NCBI GenBank assembly: GCA_014529385.2
Contig: CM043962.1
Span: 149,228,647 to 149,292,646, forward strand
Source: Adiantum capillus-veneris
Taxonomy: Eukaryota; Streptophyta; Polypodiopsida; Polypodiales; Pteridaceae
Direction: 5' to 3'
Length of the DNA: 64,000 nucleotides
Part shown: one piece after another, positions 23,763-34,295 of the stretch
Position numbering within the stretch: position 1 is the stretch's first letter
How the letters are laid out: each line of letters starts with the position of its first letter
Program-made: the position numbers and the translations under genes
The notes under the pieces: model-generated
The model's input: the letters and a program-made list of their open reading frames with translations, nothing else
What the model was told of the DNA's origin: nothing
The model's database searches: none

Positions 23763-24290
23763 AAATTGGCTACTTAGAGCCATTCCAATTGTTTGGATTA
23801 AAGTTGTAATGCTAGTTCATAGCTTGGTCTAAAAATGCAAATTTTTTCATTGTGAGCTAGTATTTACCCAAATTTTTTAAGCTTTCAAGTACATAATTTG
23901 GCTATTGAGAGCCATTCATTTTTATTTCATCAAGTTGCAGTCATCTCTAGCTCATAGATTGCATTGAAAAATATAAAATTTCATGTGAGCTAGTTGTTAG
24001 CCAACTTTTTGAAAAGATTTAAATTATAAAATTCGGCTTTCGAGAGACACTTCATTTCATTCAAAAGATGCATTATTTTCAGGTTTTTTCATACTTCAAG
24101 TGAGCTAGAAACTAATCTACTTTTGAATCATGCATGAGAGATGGTAAAAATTGAAAAATTTGCTTATGTAGAAGCTCATTTTATGTCTCATTGTTGTTAT
24201 GTATGCATAAATTTGTTGCTTTAGAGCATCATGTGCATAACCAAAGGCATTTTTTTCCTCGGTTTTTCACTTTGGCAAATGTATGCAAGA
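23763..24290 (+). repeat. Degenerate ~132 bp tandem units in LARD
   Basis: The motif GGCTAnTnAGAGCCATTC starts near 23766, 23899 and 24033 with a weaker fourth copy near 24158. Each is followed about 85 bp later by GTGAGCTAG and then an AT-rich run. Spacing is about 130 bp. The copies are strongly diverged. Confidence 0.45.
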
Positions 24291-25603
24291 TCCTAGATTT
24301 AGGTTTTTCAATAATATTTTCTGTGTGCTTTTGGATTTCAATAATTGGCTTTTGTAGCTTGTGTTTACACTTAGCTTCAAAAATATTATTTTGCAAATAA
24401 AAAGATCAAGAGACTTCTCTACAAAGGGGATGCTTGCTCAAGGATGCACAAAGAGCATGAATAGGTGTAATCCTTTCATGATTTTGTTCATCTCTTCATT
24501 CTCTATGCTTGGATTAAGTGAAATTTTGCTTCTAAGCTATGGTTTTTTCATGTTCGAAAGCTAGGCATCCTAAAGTTTCAACACTTTGTTTTGTGGAAAT
24601 TAACTCATAAAAAAAATAGGTTTTATGTGTGCTACTCATAGGTAATTGGCCTTGACCTTAGGTTAATTTAGGCTCATTTCTCATTAGTCCTAAACTCTTA
24701 GGGATAGTCTTAATACTCCATTCATTTTTAACATGACCTAGGGCTATGCTTAGGTTTTTAGTCTTTTAGTCCAATTGCCATTAGCATCTCATGTTGGAAG
24801 AATAAAAATGTGCTAAAAAATGAATCATGAAGCAAAGAAATGTCCAAAAACGTAGCAAAAATGCTACTAAGGCACATGAAAATAAAAATTCTATGTTATG
24901 TTGTGTCTTTGTGAGGCCTAGTGCCTTATTGGTACGTGGTAGGCAAGGGGAATCACCTTGGCTCTCTTGGTCAAGGCCCTAAACCGATGCCTTGGGTTGA
25001 TAGGGGTTAGCCATCGCCTTGGTAAGCTAGTAGGCTTTTGGAACACCTTCTTGAGGGTTCAAGGAGCTGAGAGCCGCACCTAGACTTGCCTTGGGGTGGT
25101 AGCTTTGTGATTGTGCTTTACTTTTTTCAATGAATGACAAAAACAAAACTTCCATGAGCTTCCAAAAGCTTTAACAATGCACTAATAGATTAGGAGCTTT
25201 TTTATAGCCGTAGACATGCTAGACTTGAACGATTTATTAAGATTGTTCACATAGTTTTTAAGCTAGTAGGTTTATGAACTTGCATTAGCCTAGGGTCATA
25301 ATTGATTGCTTGTGTTTCATGCATAAAACTGAAATTTCAAGAGGTTTAATCTTCACAATGGTCTAGGTGTTTTTTTTTGCTTTATGTTGTCTAGGTTTTA
25401 ACTATAATTGACCCATCTTTTAGAAGCAAAAAATCACTTTACATGATTGTTCATCTATGCTTCATGTTTTATTCATTCTTGGTGGCCTTTGATGCTCATT
25501 AATTGTTCTTATGTTTTGCAGCTCAACATTTCTTCCATGGACTTTCTTTCTACCATGTCATTGTGTCTTGCTTCACCGGCACACGAGAACGTGCGCCAAA
25601 TTA

Positions 25604-25615
25604 GTAAGGGGGGAA
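25604..25615 (+). promoter_or_regulatory. Polypurine tract of LARD
   Basis: GTAAGGGGGGAA directly before the 3' LTR's TGTTAGC. Confidence 0.85.
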
Positions 25616-26452
25616 TGTTAGCATCGGCTAACACAGGCTACACCAATTATGCACCAAGCTATGGATGTGCTATAGTGCACAATATTTCCTTTTCATTGTA
25701 TAGGGCCTTGTGCTCATTTAGGAGTTCCAAAGTTGTATGAGTCTAAGCTAAAGAGCTCACTTTATCTCATAGTTGAAGGGTTTGAGGCCCAAAGCTATAA
25801 AAGAGCCCTATGCTTAATGAGAAGTCATTCTTGGGTGAGAACTCCTCTTTGTAGAGTGGATGGTCATGAGGCTCATGGGCTTTCCATGCCCATGTAGCTC
25901 TTGATTTCTAATAATCAATTACACTTTCTTTCTTATTAGTCTTCTTTGCTTGATTATGTGGAGTGAGATTGTATTAGTGTGATGGTAGATCTCTAATCCC
26001 TTTTTTGAGTTAATCTATTCTATCCACACCATTGGCCATGGTGTGTGAGGGCTATACCTTCCTTCTCTTTATCTCTCTCTACAAGGTGCGGTTAGTGTGT
26101 GTGCATACGTAGTCGTATTGAGGGGTTGTGCCAGAATGGACACACTAATGCGGAGTAGGTATGTTAATTGCATGCTTGTGTAGTTGTGATTAAGAGTTGT
26201 GAATAAGAGTGATTGATGTGAGAGGTTACTTTCAACCACGTTATTGTGTGCAAGTGATTAGTAAGTAGGAATGTGTTGTTGATTAGGGGAAGCCCCTTTC
26301 CATGGCTTCTCTCTATGATGAGAAGAAGGATCCCTTGAATCCTCTATGTCTATGCATCTTAGGCTCATGCTTCCATGCCCTAGCCGGGTTGCCAATCCAC
26401 TATTTGACAATTTTGTGGGTTGCGATTAGGTCATGCTACAACGCATCCTTAC
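25616..26452 (+). repeat. LARD 3' LTR
   Basis: Starts TGTTAGCATCGGCTAACA and ends CATCCTTACA, followed by the CCATC target copy. TATAAAAG at 25796. About 96% identical to the 5' LTR by eye. Confidence 0.93.
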
Positions 26453-26457
26453 ACCAT

Positions 26458-27150
26458 CCGCCAATTGTAATTTCATTCCAGTTTGTCTAATGCCCGAATT
26501 TCCCCATGATTCCCATATTGCTTTCGTGGCAATGGCTATGCCAGCTCCACTGTCCAATATTGCCATGGTTTCTACATCATTATATCTCACCAGAAGGGTT
26601 GTGTTTCCTTCTCCCCCTTTGTAGTATTCTCCGACTTTGTTCATAAGAATGGATCTAATCTCCTTGTTATCCAGTTCATGTTTCAATTTCCCCAATTTTT
26701 TTGTGATTAGCCCTGTTATCCCCACCTTCTCTAGAGTTTTTTGTAGATCATTCCCTAATATGGTCTAACAAGTTCTCTCAAAGTAAGAGTGCATTGAATG
26801 GATGTTTTCTACCTCTAGGGTCTGTTCCACTCTTTTTACTTGAGTGGTTTTGCACACTATGGATTCATCTTCATTGTCTTCTAAGTAAGACGGTAGTGTT
26901 TTTAGACTTAATGGTTTAGACATTCTTGATGCTTCAGATTTGCAATCCCCATGCAAGGATTGGATATCATTGTCCATATCAGAAGGCAAATTGTCTAACC
27001 AAACTTCCTCTATAGGAGATGACTTCACATTTATGCCCCCATCATTAATCTTTCTCACTTTTTCCCATAAATGTCATGGCCAGTCTTCCTCTACGAATGA
27101 AATTCCATCTAAAGCATCTTCACTATCACGCCCACTATGAGTTTTGGCTC
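26458..27150 (-). pseudogene. Element A first protease N-half and gag tail
   Basis: Minus-strand frame 26725-26458 carries EGNTTLLVRYNDVETMAILD with active-site DSG (26546-26554), then ATKAIWESWG and MKLQLADG, where the LARD insertion cuts in. The upstream frame (27058-26765) has LSLKTLPSYLED, matching B's SLKTLPSFIDN before its protease. A premature stop separates the two. The remainder of gag is absent; the edge with the neighbouring LTR is between 27140 and 27165. Confidence 0.8.
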
Positions 27151-27769
27151 TTTAGTTTCAAGGTGGGGTACTACCACCACTTGGGGTTTCTCTTTATTTT
27201 ATCGAGCTAGTGTAGTGATACTCTACGTAAATCCTAATTCTAGACTAGCAGGTCAATTCCTCGAGTTGTAATTTTGTAATGACAATTGTAAAGGTCCATG
27301 TGAACCGACCATTGGCCATTTAGATTCCCTAGGTATAGATGTCAATAAGCTTAAGGTGAAAGAAGGGTTATCTTAAGAGAGGAGAAAAAGAGCTCTGCTG
27401 TACGTACGCTCAAGCTACGAAACTACTCTAACTTGTAATCATCGCAACTAATGATTGGGTAATTAGATTTTAGTTTTGAAACTTGCATTGTGTTCCTCTC
27501 TCTTTGCTCTTTCGTTCAAGTGTAAGCACTATCAGTTTTGTTGAGGTTCGCGGCCACATGTTAGTGAGCCTAAACATTAGATTTAAGTGAGCCTAAACAT
27601 TAGATTTAAGTGCTTAAATCACTGTTTTTAGTTGTTTTGACCATAGGAGAGTGTTCTTAGACCATGAAGCGACCTTTTTGGATAGTTCTGTTGTAATTTT
27701 CAGGACCTTTTTCATGACGGATCGTGATTTTGATGCCGTGTAGAATTGCAACTAGAGCTCATAGTATGG
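27150..27769 (+). repeat. LTR X of tandem array, first part
   Basis: Homologous to 42100-42670 and 43380-43950. Its extreme 5' end is missing or strongly diverged at the junction with element A. It contains a short internal duplication of GTGAGCCTAAACATTAGATT (near 27566-27610). Element C inserted at its TATGG (27765-27769); the rest of this LTR resumes at 41116. Confidence 0.8.
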
Positions 27770-27959
27770 TGTTAACCCTCACGACACACGGACACCCTAT
27801 GATCTATAAACGTTCTATTGTTTAGAGTCAGGTACCGGGCTTGTCGGACCAATAGGAACAGGATAAGGGTGATCGCCGATGACAGGCGCACTCTAACTGG
27901 AATATTCAAGAAGTTAGTTGGCTAAGTATGGGCGCCCAAGTGTGAATGGGGTGAGCTCA

Positions 27960-27967
27960 TATAAAAG
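27960..27967 (+). promoter_or_regulatory. TATA box in element C 5' LTR
   Basis: TATAAAAG in context CTCATATAAAAGCC, conserved at 40704-40711. The expected start is near 27990-28000, which places the GT/GA microsatellites in the transcribed R/U5 part. Confidence 0.65.
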
Positions 27968-28052
27968 CCACTAAACCTAATTTTTACTCATTCTCTCATT
28001 GTGCAATAGAAGCCGCTCTTGCTCCATCTCCACCTTCTCCTTCACCATCTCC

Positions 28053-28070
28053 TTGTGTGTGTGTGTGTAC

Positions 28071-28132
<62 letters not shown>

Positions 28133-28149
28133 GAGTGTGTGTGTGTGTG
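28053..28149 (+). repeat. GT-GA-GT microsatellite in element C 5' LTR
   Basis: GT run about 28053-28069, GA run about 28072-28129, GT run about 28136-28149. The matching block in the 3' LTR (40798-40900) has a longer GT part and a shorter GA part, so the repeat has changed since insertion. Confidence 0.9.
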
Positions 28150-28353
28150 ATCGAGCGTTGCAGCGGCACGACGGCGGCGAGGCGTAGCGGCGTCTCCCTC
28201 TTCTTCGCGGCGCGGGAATCCTTCATTCGCAACTACGCAAGAAGGTGAGTGACACACCATTCTTCCTTGTGAGCTTGTCTGTTGTATGACTGTGTGCTAG
28301 GAGCCTTTGTGGCTCGCACACGGCACGTAGCAAGTCCCTAGCCGTGACATTTT

Positions 28354-28371
28354 TGGCGCCGCTGCCGGGGA
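28354..28371 (+). promoter_or_regulatory. Primer-binding site of element C
   Basis: TGGCGCCGCTGCCGGGGA four bases after the 5' LTR, identical over 18 bases to the LARD site (tRNA-Asp type). Confidence 0.9.
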
Positions 28372-29205
28372 GCTGCTGCGCGTGAAGCTCCAATGGCGAC
28401 CTGTAAATTGTATTGAAGCTATTTTTTATGTAGGAAAGGCGCGGCTTAAGTTTGATTATTGTTGTTATGCAAAAACAGTAGAGAAAGACACAATGTTGTT
28501 GACTGCATTCAATTTTTCTGTGTTCTGTTAAGCTCTGTTTTGCTAGTTCTATTAAGCATTTCTTGCGTTTTTTGCATTTTCTGGTTTGCACTGCACAGTT
28601 CTGTCAAGTTTCAATTTTCTGCATTTTCTGTGTTTTCTGGTTTGTGCACAGTTAGGCGCACAGTTAGTTAATTAAGTAGGTTAGTAATTAGGTGAACCAC
28701 TGATTAGCAGGTCAGTAGGTAGGTGAGACAGTAAATAGTTAGGTGAGGTCAACGCGCACCAAAAACAAAAACGTGAGTGAGGGGGAGGTTTTTATAATGA
28801 ATGATCCCAATCCCAGGCCCAGGCTCTGGCTCTTTCTCTGTCTTATGATATAGGGTAGTATCACTCCTATATATATAGGCTAGACTCACAAGGAGGGAGT
28901 GAGGAATGTGGGATAAGTCCTACACTCTCCTCTCCTTCATTGCACACTAGGACTTGCTATTTGGAGCCTAGTTCCCCAGCTAGGAAAAGACTGTTTCGGG
29001 CTTTTCTGGAGCAAAATAGAACCAAACGGTGGGCTGTAAAGCACAGCGCGTCCCTCCTAGCGATACGCTCGTTTCGAGCTATCACACGGCCCATTCCATG
29101 ACACGCTCTAAAAAATCTAGCAAAAAAACAAACAAAAAACACGCAAAAAACTAGTCACAAGGCCTCCTAGAGCATCTTTTTGACACCTTAGGGTATCAAA
29201 AGCAC
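28372..29205 (+). other. Element C 5' leader
   Basis: 834 bp without a supported coding frame. Contains tandem-like TAGGT(G/T)A words near 28675-28745 and T-rich TTTTCTG repeats near 28505-28650. TATATATATAGG at about 28868 could be a cryptic TATA box. Confidence 0.6.
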
Positions 29206-32200
29206 ATGCACTTACGCTCTCGGAGGGTGCTAGAACACGAGCATATTGAGGGTGCCTCTGTTCATACGGACACCCATTACCCATCCACGATAGGCTCTAG
29301 ACCCTCAGCGGGGACACAAGGTAGCACCACCCAAGACCCTAAAATAGCCGCTAGTGATTCCTCCTCCGACTCAGAAATCATGGAAGAATACCCTATCCAA
29401 AACACTGAGAGAGAAGGCCATGCACCTCCCAAAGCTCCACAGCCTAGTACTAGTATGTTTAGCCGTTTCATGGAAACATTAGGTAGAGCTACTCGCTCGG
29501 AACCTGATGCAAATGAAGCACACGAAGGGGGTGGGGAAGTGGACTCTCCTTTCACATCGCACGTGGACCCCACACCCCCAAAGAGTGTCCACGTGGATAT
29601 CCTGCCAACTTCTTACCAAGAAGGCCCTGTTGAGCTGCCTCCTTCAGAAGTTCCCTCTAGAGTACCGTTGGTGACAAGTAAAACCACGGGGAGCAACATT
29701 GCTTCTACCTCACAAGAAACCGTTAACACGTCGACTCTAGAAGGATTGTTCATTAATGATCATTGGACATACGACCTCCACACTGAGGTGTTGACTGATC
29801 TACACTCTGGCCACGCCTACCATGTAGGATGGATAGAGATTGTACGATCCACCTCTAGTGCCACGAGCATCGAAGATCAACAGAAAATGATCTGTAATGT
29901 TATCCATGGCATTATTCAATCAGAAAGGCAAAACCGAGGAGTAAATATACTCTCAACTGGCCCCATGAGATTTCTGGATACGAGCAAGGCTCAACAGCCT
30001 ACTCTATCACAAATGGAGACTCCTCTAATGAGTCCCATGGACCCATCTTACGTCATTTCACCTGGGGTCTCTATGCAATCTGAGCCTCCGAGCGACAACT
30101 TTAGCTTCCCTAACTTGGCTCAACCCTCTATTAAGGAAAGTGCAGTGCTCACTCCAGGGATAGACCTGACAGAGAATGTACCGATGACATCTACGGTTAG
30201 CGCAGTGCCACTACCTAGTGTCGTAGTACCTAATATGGGGCCTCGACCGTATGTGCCTCTAGCCCCTCATGCACACATGGCCCCCACACCTCCAATTGTA
30301 CCACTTGTTTATGCTCCTCGAGTGCCGCTCCCTAGCCCTTATCCGAGTGGACCTATGCCCGGTTATGTTCCATATCCTGCATCATCCACACATATGCCAA
30401 GACCGGTACCCGTCCCTCTCCCACATATGATTCCAAGAGTACCTCCACTAGCCCTGCCTCCTCACATAGGTGACTTGGCAGCGTTTGCTCAAACCATAGG
30501 TCAATCTATAGCGGAAAATATGCGTCATGCATCTGATAGAGAGCCTAGAAGTAAGGCAATACAAATTGCCAAACTCACGCAAAAATTCAATGGGGATGAA
30601 GATGCTAGAAAACACATTCAAGTGTTTGAACAAGTATGTGATTCCTTAGGGGAACACAACGAACTACATAAGTGCAATGCCTTAAGCTTGACATTAAGTG
30701 GGAAGGCTGGAGATTGGTATAGAACCCTAAGGGTGGACGAGAAAACAATCTACCCTACCCTTCGAAGGTTGTTTCTAAAGGAGTACATACGAGAAGGTGT
30801 GCTTTGGGGTGTAGCATCTCAGCTACAGAAGGCCGAACGTAAGGAAGGAGAGTCAGTAAGGGACTTCATTAGTCGTCTAAAGCACTTAAACTCTCGCTTC
30901 CCTGTAAATGAGCGCTTCAACAATAACCAACTGCTTGATCGATGCATTCGAGGGTTGAGGAATGAAGGAATCTATAATGGACTAGTGATTAGAGGTATCA
31001 CAACCTGGGAAGATGTCACTGCCAATGCAATCCAATTAGAGGACAACTTGATGATAGCAGGCATGAGGGTGTCTACTGACACGAGGTCCACTAGCTCACA
31101 AGACATTGAGTATGAACCCATGACTGCAAAGCCCATTGCCAATGAGCCAAAGGTATTTGAGACATTCTTGACAGACCTCACCAAGGCAATCCAAGAGTCT
31201 CTTAAGGATAATCGACCCCCTCAAAATAGTCACATGTATCCAAGAAGGGAGCAACAATGGTGTTCCATTTGCTTAGGTCCACATAGCACTAGTGAGTGCC
31301 CTACGTTTAGAGTAAAATTTAATGGAACTTGCAACGCATGTGGTAGGTATGGTCACCAAGCTAAGGATTGTTTAATGATCAAACGTATGATGGAAAATAG
31401 ACCACCTGTAGCCTGGACGGATGCGCCTCGAGCTCCTGTATTGATGCCTGCTCCACCTGTCGAGCAACTACCGCAACACATGGTCCCTAGATCTCAAAAT
31501 GTTGTACAAGCTACACCGCTACCACCTCCCGTGCTAGGACCGCAGCCCTCGCATCCAAGAGTCGCCCCTATGAACCAAGTGGGTTGCGAGCCATCTAATG
31601 CTTATGCAGATGGCTGTGAGGAGGAAATAGACACTTGTATGGCCTACGGACTTGATACATTGGAAGAGTGTCCTATATACTACATGGAAGATTGTTGGGG
31701 GCAAGTCAAGCCGGTTTATCAAGCTGCTGCTCTCGCATCCAGAGGTCAAAATATCAACACCCATGCTAGGAGGCCACCTCTTCAATGCTACGAGTGTGGT
31801 GGACCACATCGGGCAGCGGAGTGCCCTATTAGGCTGCAAAAGAATGCTGCACAGATGCAAATGAATCAAGGGAGCACGTCTGCAATGCTAATACTCACAT
31901 GTAATCGTTGTGGCATAGATCACTTGATTGCCCAATGCCCCTATAACCCAAATGCGCCTAAAATCACACCTCTAAATTTGGTCGAAATTGCTAGTGTGAC
32001 ATCGCCAATACCACCCGTTGCACCCGCTTATGCGATTACACGGTCCATGCTTCAAGGGCCAGGCCATATCCTCGAAGAGAGAGATACTGCGTCAGTTATC
32101 CAAGAAAAGAAAAGGAAGACACGAAGGAAGAGGTCGCAGAATACGGGAAATTCAAAGCCAAGTTCCAAAACAAACATAGGAACAGGAGATGACCCCGTGT

Positions 32201-33330
32201 ATATGAATGACCTCGAGGATGATTCAGATTCAATCGAGACAATGGAGACTAGAACCAATACCACAAAGGGAAAGACCGACAAAGAAAACCGTAACATGGA
32301 ACCAAATGAAAACCGAATAAGAGAAAACAATAAAGAGCCTCTGAAAACACCACAAGTGTTTCCAAATCCAATCCAAGACCCCCAAGATAAACCGCAGGGG
32401 CAAAAAGGGAAGAATCATAAAAAGAAGATTGGGACGTACCCAAACCCAGTAGACGAGATTGAGCAGGTGAAACATCTAAGAGGTTTAGTGAAGGAGACTC
32501 AAAGGAAACTAGAACCAGAACCCATGCATGTCAAAATTCATGACACAGTGTTTCCCACGCAAGTTCATCCACCCCACATGAACCATAGACCGTTAGCCAT
32601 ACCTAGTATCATTCAAGAAGGGAGTGAGGACGGGACATCAGAAAGTGAGCATACACCTTTCTTGTTGGAAAGGATGTTTAATGAAGGAATACCTGATCCC
32701 ATTGAGGAATATGAGATTCCATCCTCACCAGTTCCTAGTCAAGGACCTACACCCTGCAAAATGCCAATGAATGTTGCCAAACTAGTGGACTTCATGTCTT
32801 CTGAGGTCCGAACCACGATCATAGCAAAGCTGTATGGAGATCCTGAGTTATTCTTTGCACTTCGAGCATTCCTTAACGGAGAGCTACAAACGGGATTACC
32901 GCAGTTTGCGCAACCAAATAGGCCTGACTCGATTATGATTGATGAGGAAAATCATATGCAATCACTTGACTTAAATGGACACGAGTCTGTGATCGAGGTA
33001 CCCATTAACGAATTAGGGCAGTATTTTGAAGGCGACGAGTCTAATGCGACCCTAACCATCACTACCAAGGGATTAACTATAAAGGGAATTCTTGATGGTG
33101 GTGCGGGAGTTAGCATCGTTACAAAAGATTGTTGGGAATCCATGGGAAAACCCCGCCTCAGTGTCACTAACATTGTGGTAAAGATGGCAAATGGTACCAT
33201 AGCCAAACCTATGGGGATGCTCAAGGATCTTAAGATCAAAGTTCTAGGACACAAGGTATGACATACATTCATTGTAATGGATTTCTCTAAACACCTTATG
33301 TCATATGAAATGATTTTAGGATGACCATTC
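29206..33330 (+). pseudogene. Element C gag-protease polyprotein
   Basis: ATG at 29206 opens a 1351-codon frame. Residues about 1-400 are Pro/Ser-rich. The gag core (about residues 440-640) has AKLTQKFNGDEDARKHIQVF, GKAGDWYRTL and FISRLKHLNSRF. Four CCHC knuckles follow: CSICLGPHSTSEC, CNACGRYGHQAKDC, CYECGGPHRAAEC and CNRCGIDHLIAQC. A long charged linker leads to the retropepsin near the C-terminus, whose active site reads LDGGAG (33094-33102), so the usual Ser/Thr of D-S/T-G is Gly. The frame stops at 33259 (TGA), while homology continues to MILG-stop-PFMR (TGA at 33321), the last protease strand. The two nonsense codons would separate protease from pol. Confidence 0.9.
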
Positions 33331-34295
33331 ATGAGGGAAGCACAAATGGTTCATGATTGGTCTAAAAATCATGTCTATTTGCAATTCCAAGACTCGGTCC
33401 TTAGAGTGGATTTGGTGACTGGTAAGGTACACCCCTTAGGGAGTAAAACCATTATTGATCATCGCTCTGACACCACAGTTCACTCGGCCCCACTACAATA
33501 TTGTTACACTTGTAAGAAGGATACAGACATTGGCCAAGATTCTCCTTACATGGATGTGTTACCGGGTATGACGGAATTAGACAACGTGGACTGGGTACAC
33601 CTAGCTGCAACCATAGATACCTGGGGAAATAGAGAAACCACTTGGGTCACACCAGAGGGGGAAGCGGTACCACAAATTGCACCTCTGAACATGATAAGTG
33701 CCATACATGCATCTTCTAAGGGCAAGGAAATTGTAGAACAATCTAACAGTGACACCGATAGCTCAATAGAAGACTTTGACCAACACGACTCAGACACGGA
33801 CTCCCAGAGTGAAACGGATTCTGAATCTCATGAATTAGAGAGTGGAGCAAGTTCAGAGTCAAAACATTCGGAAGGACCGAGCACATCAACAATGATAGCT
33901 CCTCCGAGAGTGAAGAGGACACCAACGAGGACTCCTTTAGTGAGCCAGATCTAAATGCAAATCAAAACCAGGTCTCAAATAAGAAAAAGAAAAACTTTAA
34001 GAGGCGTCAATATCGAGCCAATGTATGTGCTAGGATAAAAAAGAAGAGATCCTCGGCAGAATGGCTCAGTTATATAGGAGCATGTGATGCTCATTGAAAA
34101 TTGGTAGACGATTGGGGTGAATATCTCCAAAATGTTATGTGGTGTAGACCACGACCCCATGACATAGCCCAATTAGAGATCATAGAGCCAAAGTTGAGCC
34201 GTACTGCAAGGAGGCGTCAAAACCAATAGTTAGCTCGACAACACAAGAAAGCAGAAATAGAAGCACAGACCAAAGCACAACCAAAATCCACAGAC
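33331..34295 (+). pseudogene. Element C protease-RT linker
   Basis: Continues in frame after the second stop with FMREAQMVHDWSKNHVYLQF, the end of the protease homology region, then an acidic Ser/Asp/Glu-rich linker to 33954. A frame change continues through a Lys/Arg-rich stretch with stops near 34098 and 34228 and joins RT. Elements A and B have a linker here too, but of different sequence. Confidence 0.75.

Larger units (their letters stand above)
20078..25603 (+). other. LARD internal region, no coding capacity seen
   Basis: 5.5 kb, mostly AT-rich, with many short TGTGTGCA-like words in the first 2 kb. There are no gag, protease, RT, RNase H or integrase motifs on either strand, and all frames are under about 125 codons. 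Two sub-regions stand out: a GC-rich CA-repeat island (22200-22990) and degenerate tandem units (23763-24290). Confidence 0.8.
19220..26452 (+). mobile_element. LARD-like non-coding LTR retrotransposon
   Basis: LTRs 19220-20057 (838 bp) and 25616-26452 (837 bp) differ at roughly 30 positions. The 5 bp target duplication is CCATC (19215-19219 and 26453-26457). It has a tRNA-Asp-type primer-binding site at 20060 and an AAGGGGGGAA tract before the 3' LTR. The 5.5 kb interior has no recognisable gag or pol and only short chance frames, which fits a large retrotransposon derivative (LARD) mobilised by another element's proteins. It is inserted into element A's first protease, right after the QLADG codons. 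Confidence 0.93.
1687..27150 (-). mobile_element. Element A: old nested Ty3/gypsy retrotransposon, 5'-truncated
   Basis: Minus-strand order: protease (26.5 kb, completed at 19.2 kb), RT and RNase H (18.2-16.6 kb), doubled integrase zinc domain and integrase (16.5-15.2 kb), second retropepsin and WVPK tail (15-14.1 kb), internal purine tract (13.67 kb), accessory ORF (6.1-2.6 kb), terminal purine tract and 3' LTR (2549-1687). Gag, leader and 5' LTR are missing; the remnant stops near 27140-27165, where another family's LTR begins. A copia element and a LARD-like element are nested inside. With these removed, A resembles element B in domain order and spacing. Absence of a chromodomain, and the RT style, place it with plant non-chromoviral (Athila/Tat-like) lineages by inference. 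Confidence 0.85.
27770..28349 (+). repeat. Element C 5' LTR
   Basis: TGTTAACCCTCAC...CTAGCCGTGACA. It contains TATAAAAG at 27960-27967, a GT/GA/GT microsatellite block at about 28053-28149 and a splice-donor-like AAGGTGAGT at 28242-28250. Confidence 0.95.

Noticed and set aside
26302-26490. Frame at the LARD 3' LTR end (also 19906-20094)
   Set aside because: It is LTR sequence present in both LTR copies, with the frame running out of the LTR at different stops.
27999-28232. Arg-Glu and Ser-Leu repeat frames in the element C LTRs
   Set aside because: Pure products of the GA/GT microsatellite; equivalents at 40720-41020 change with repeat length.
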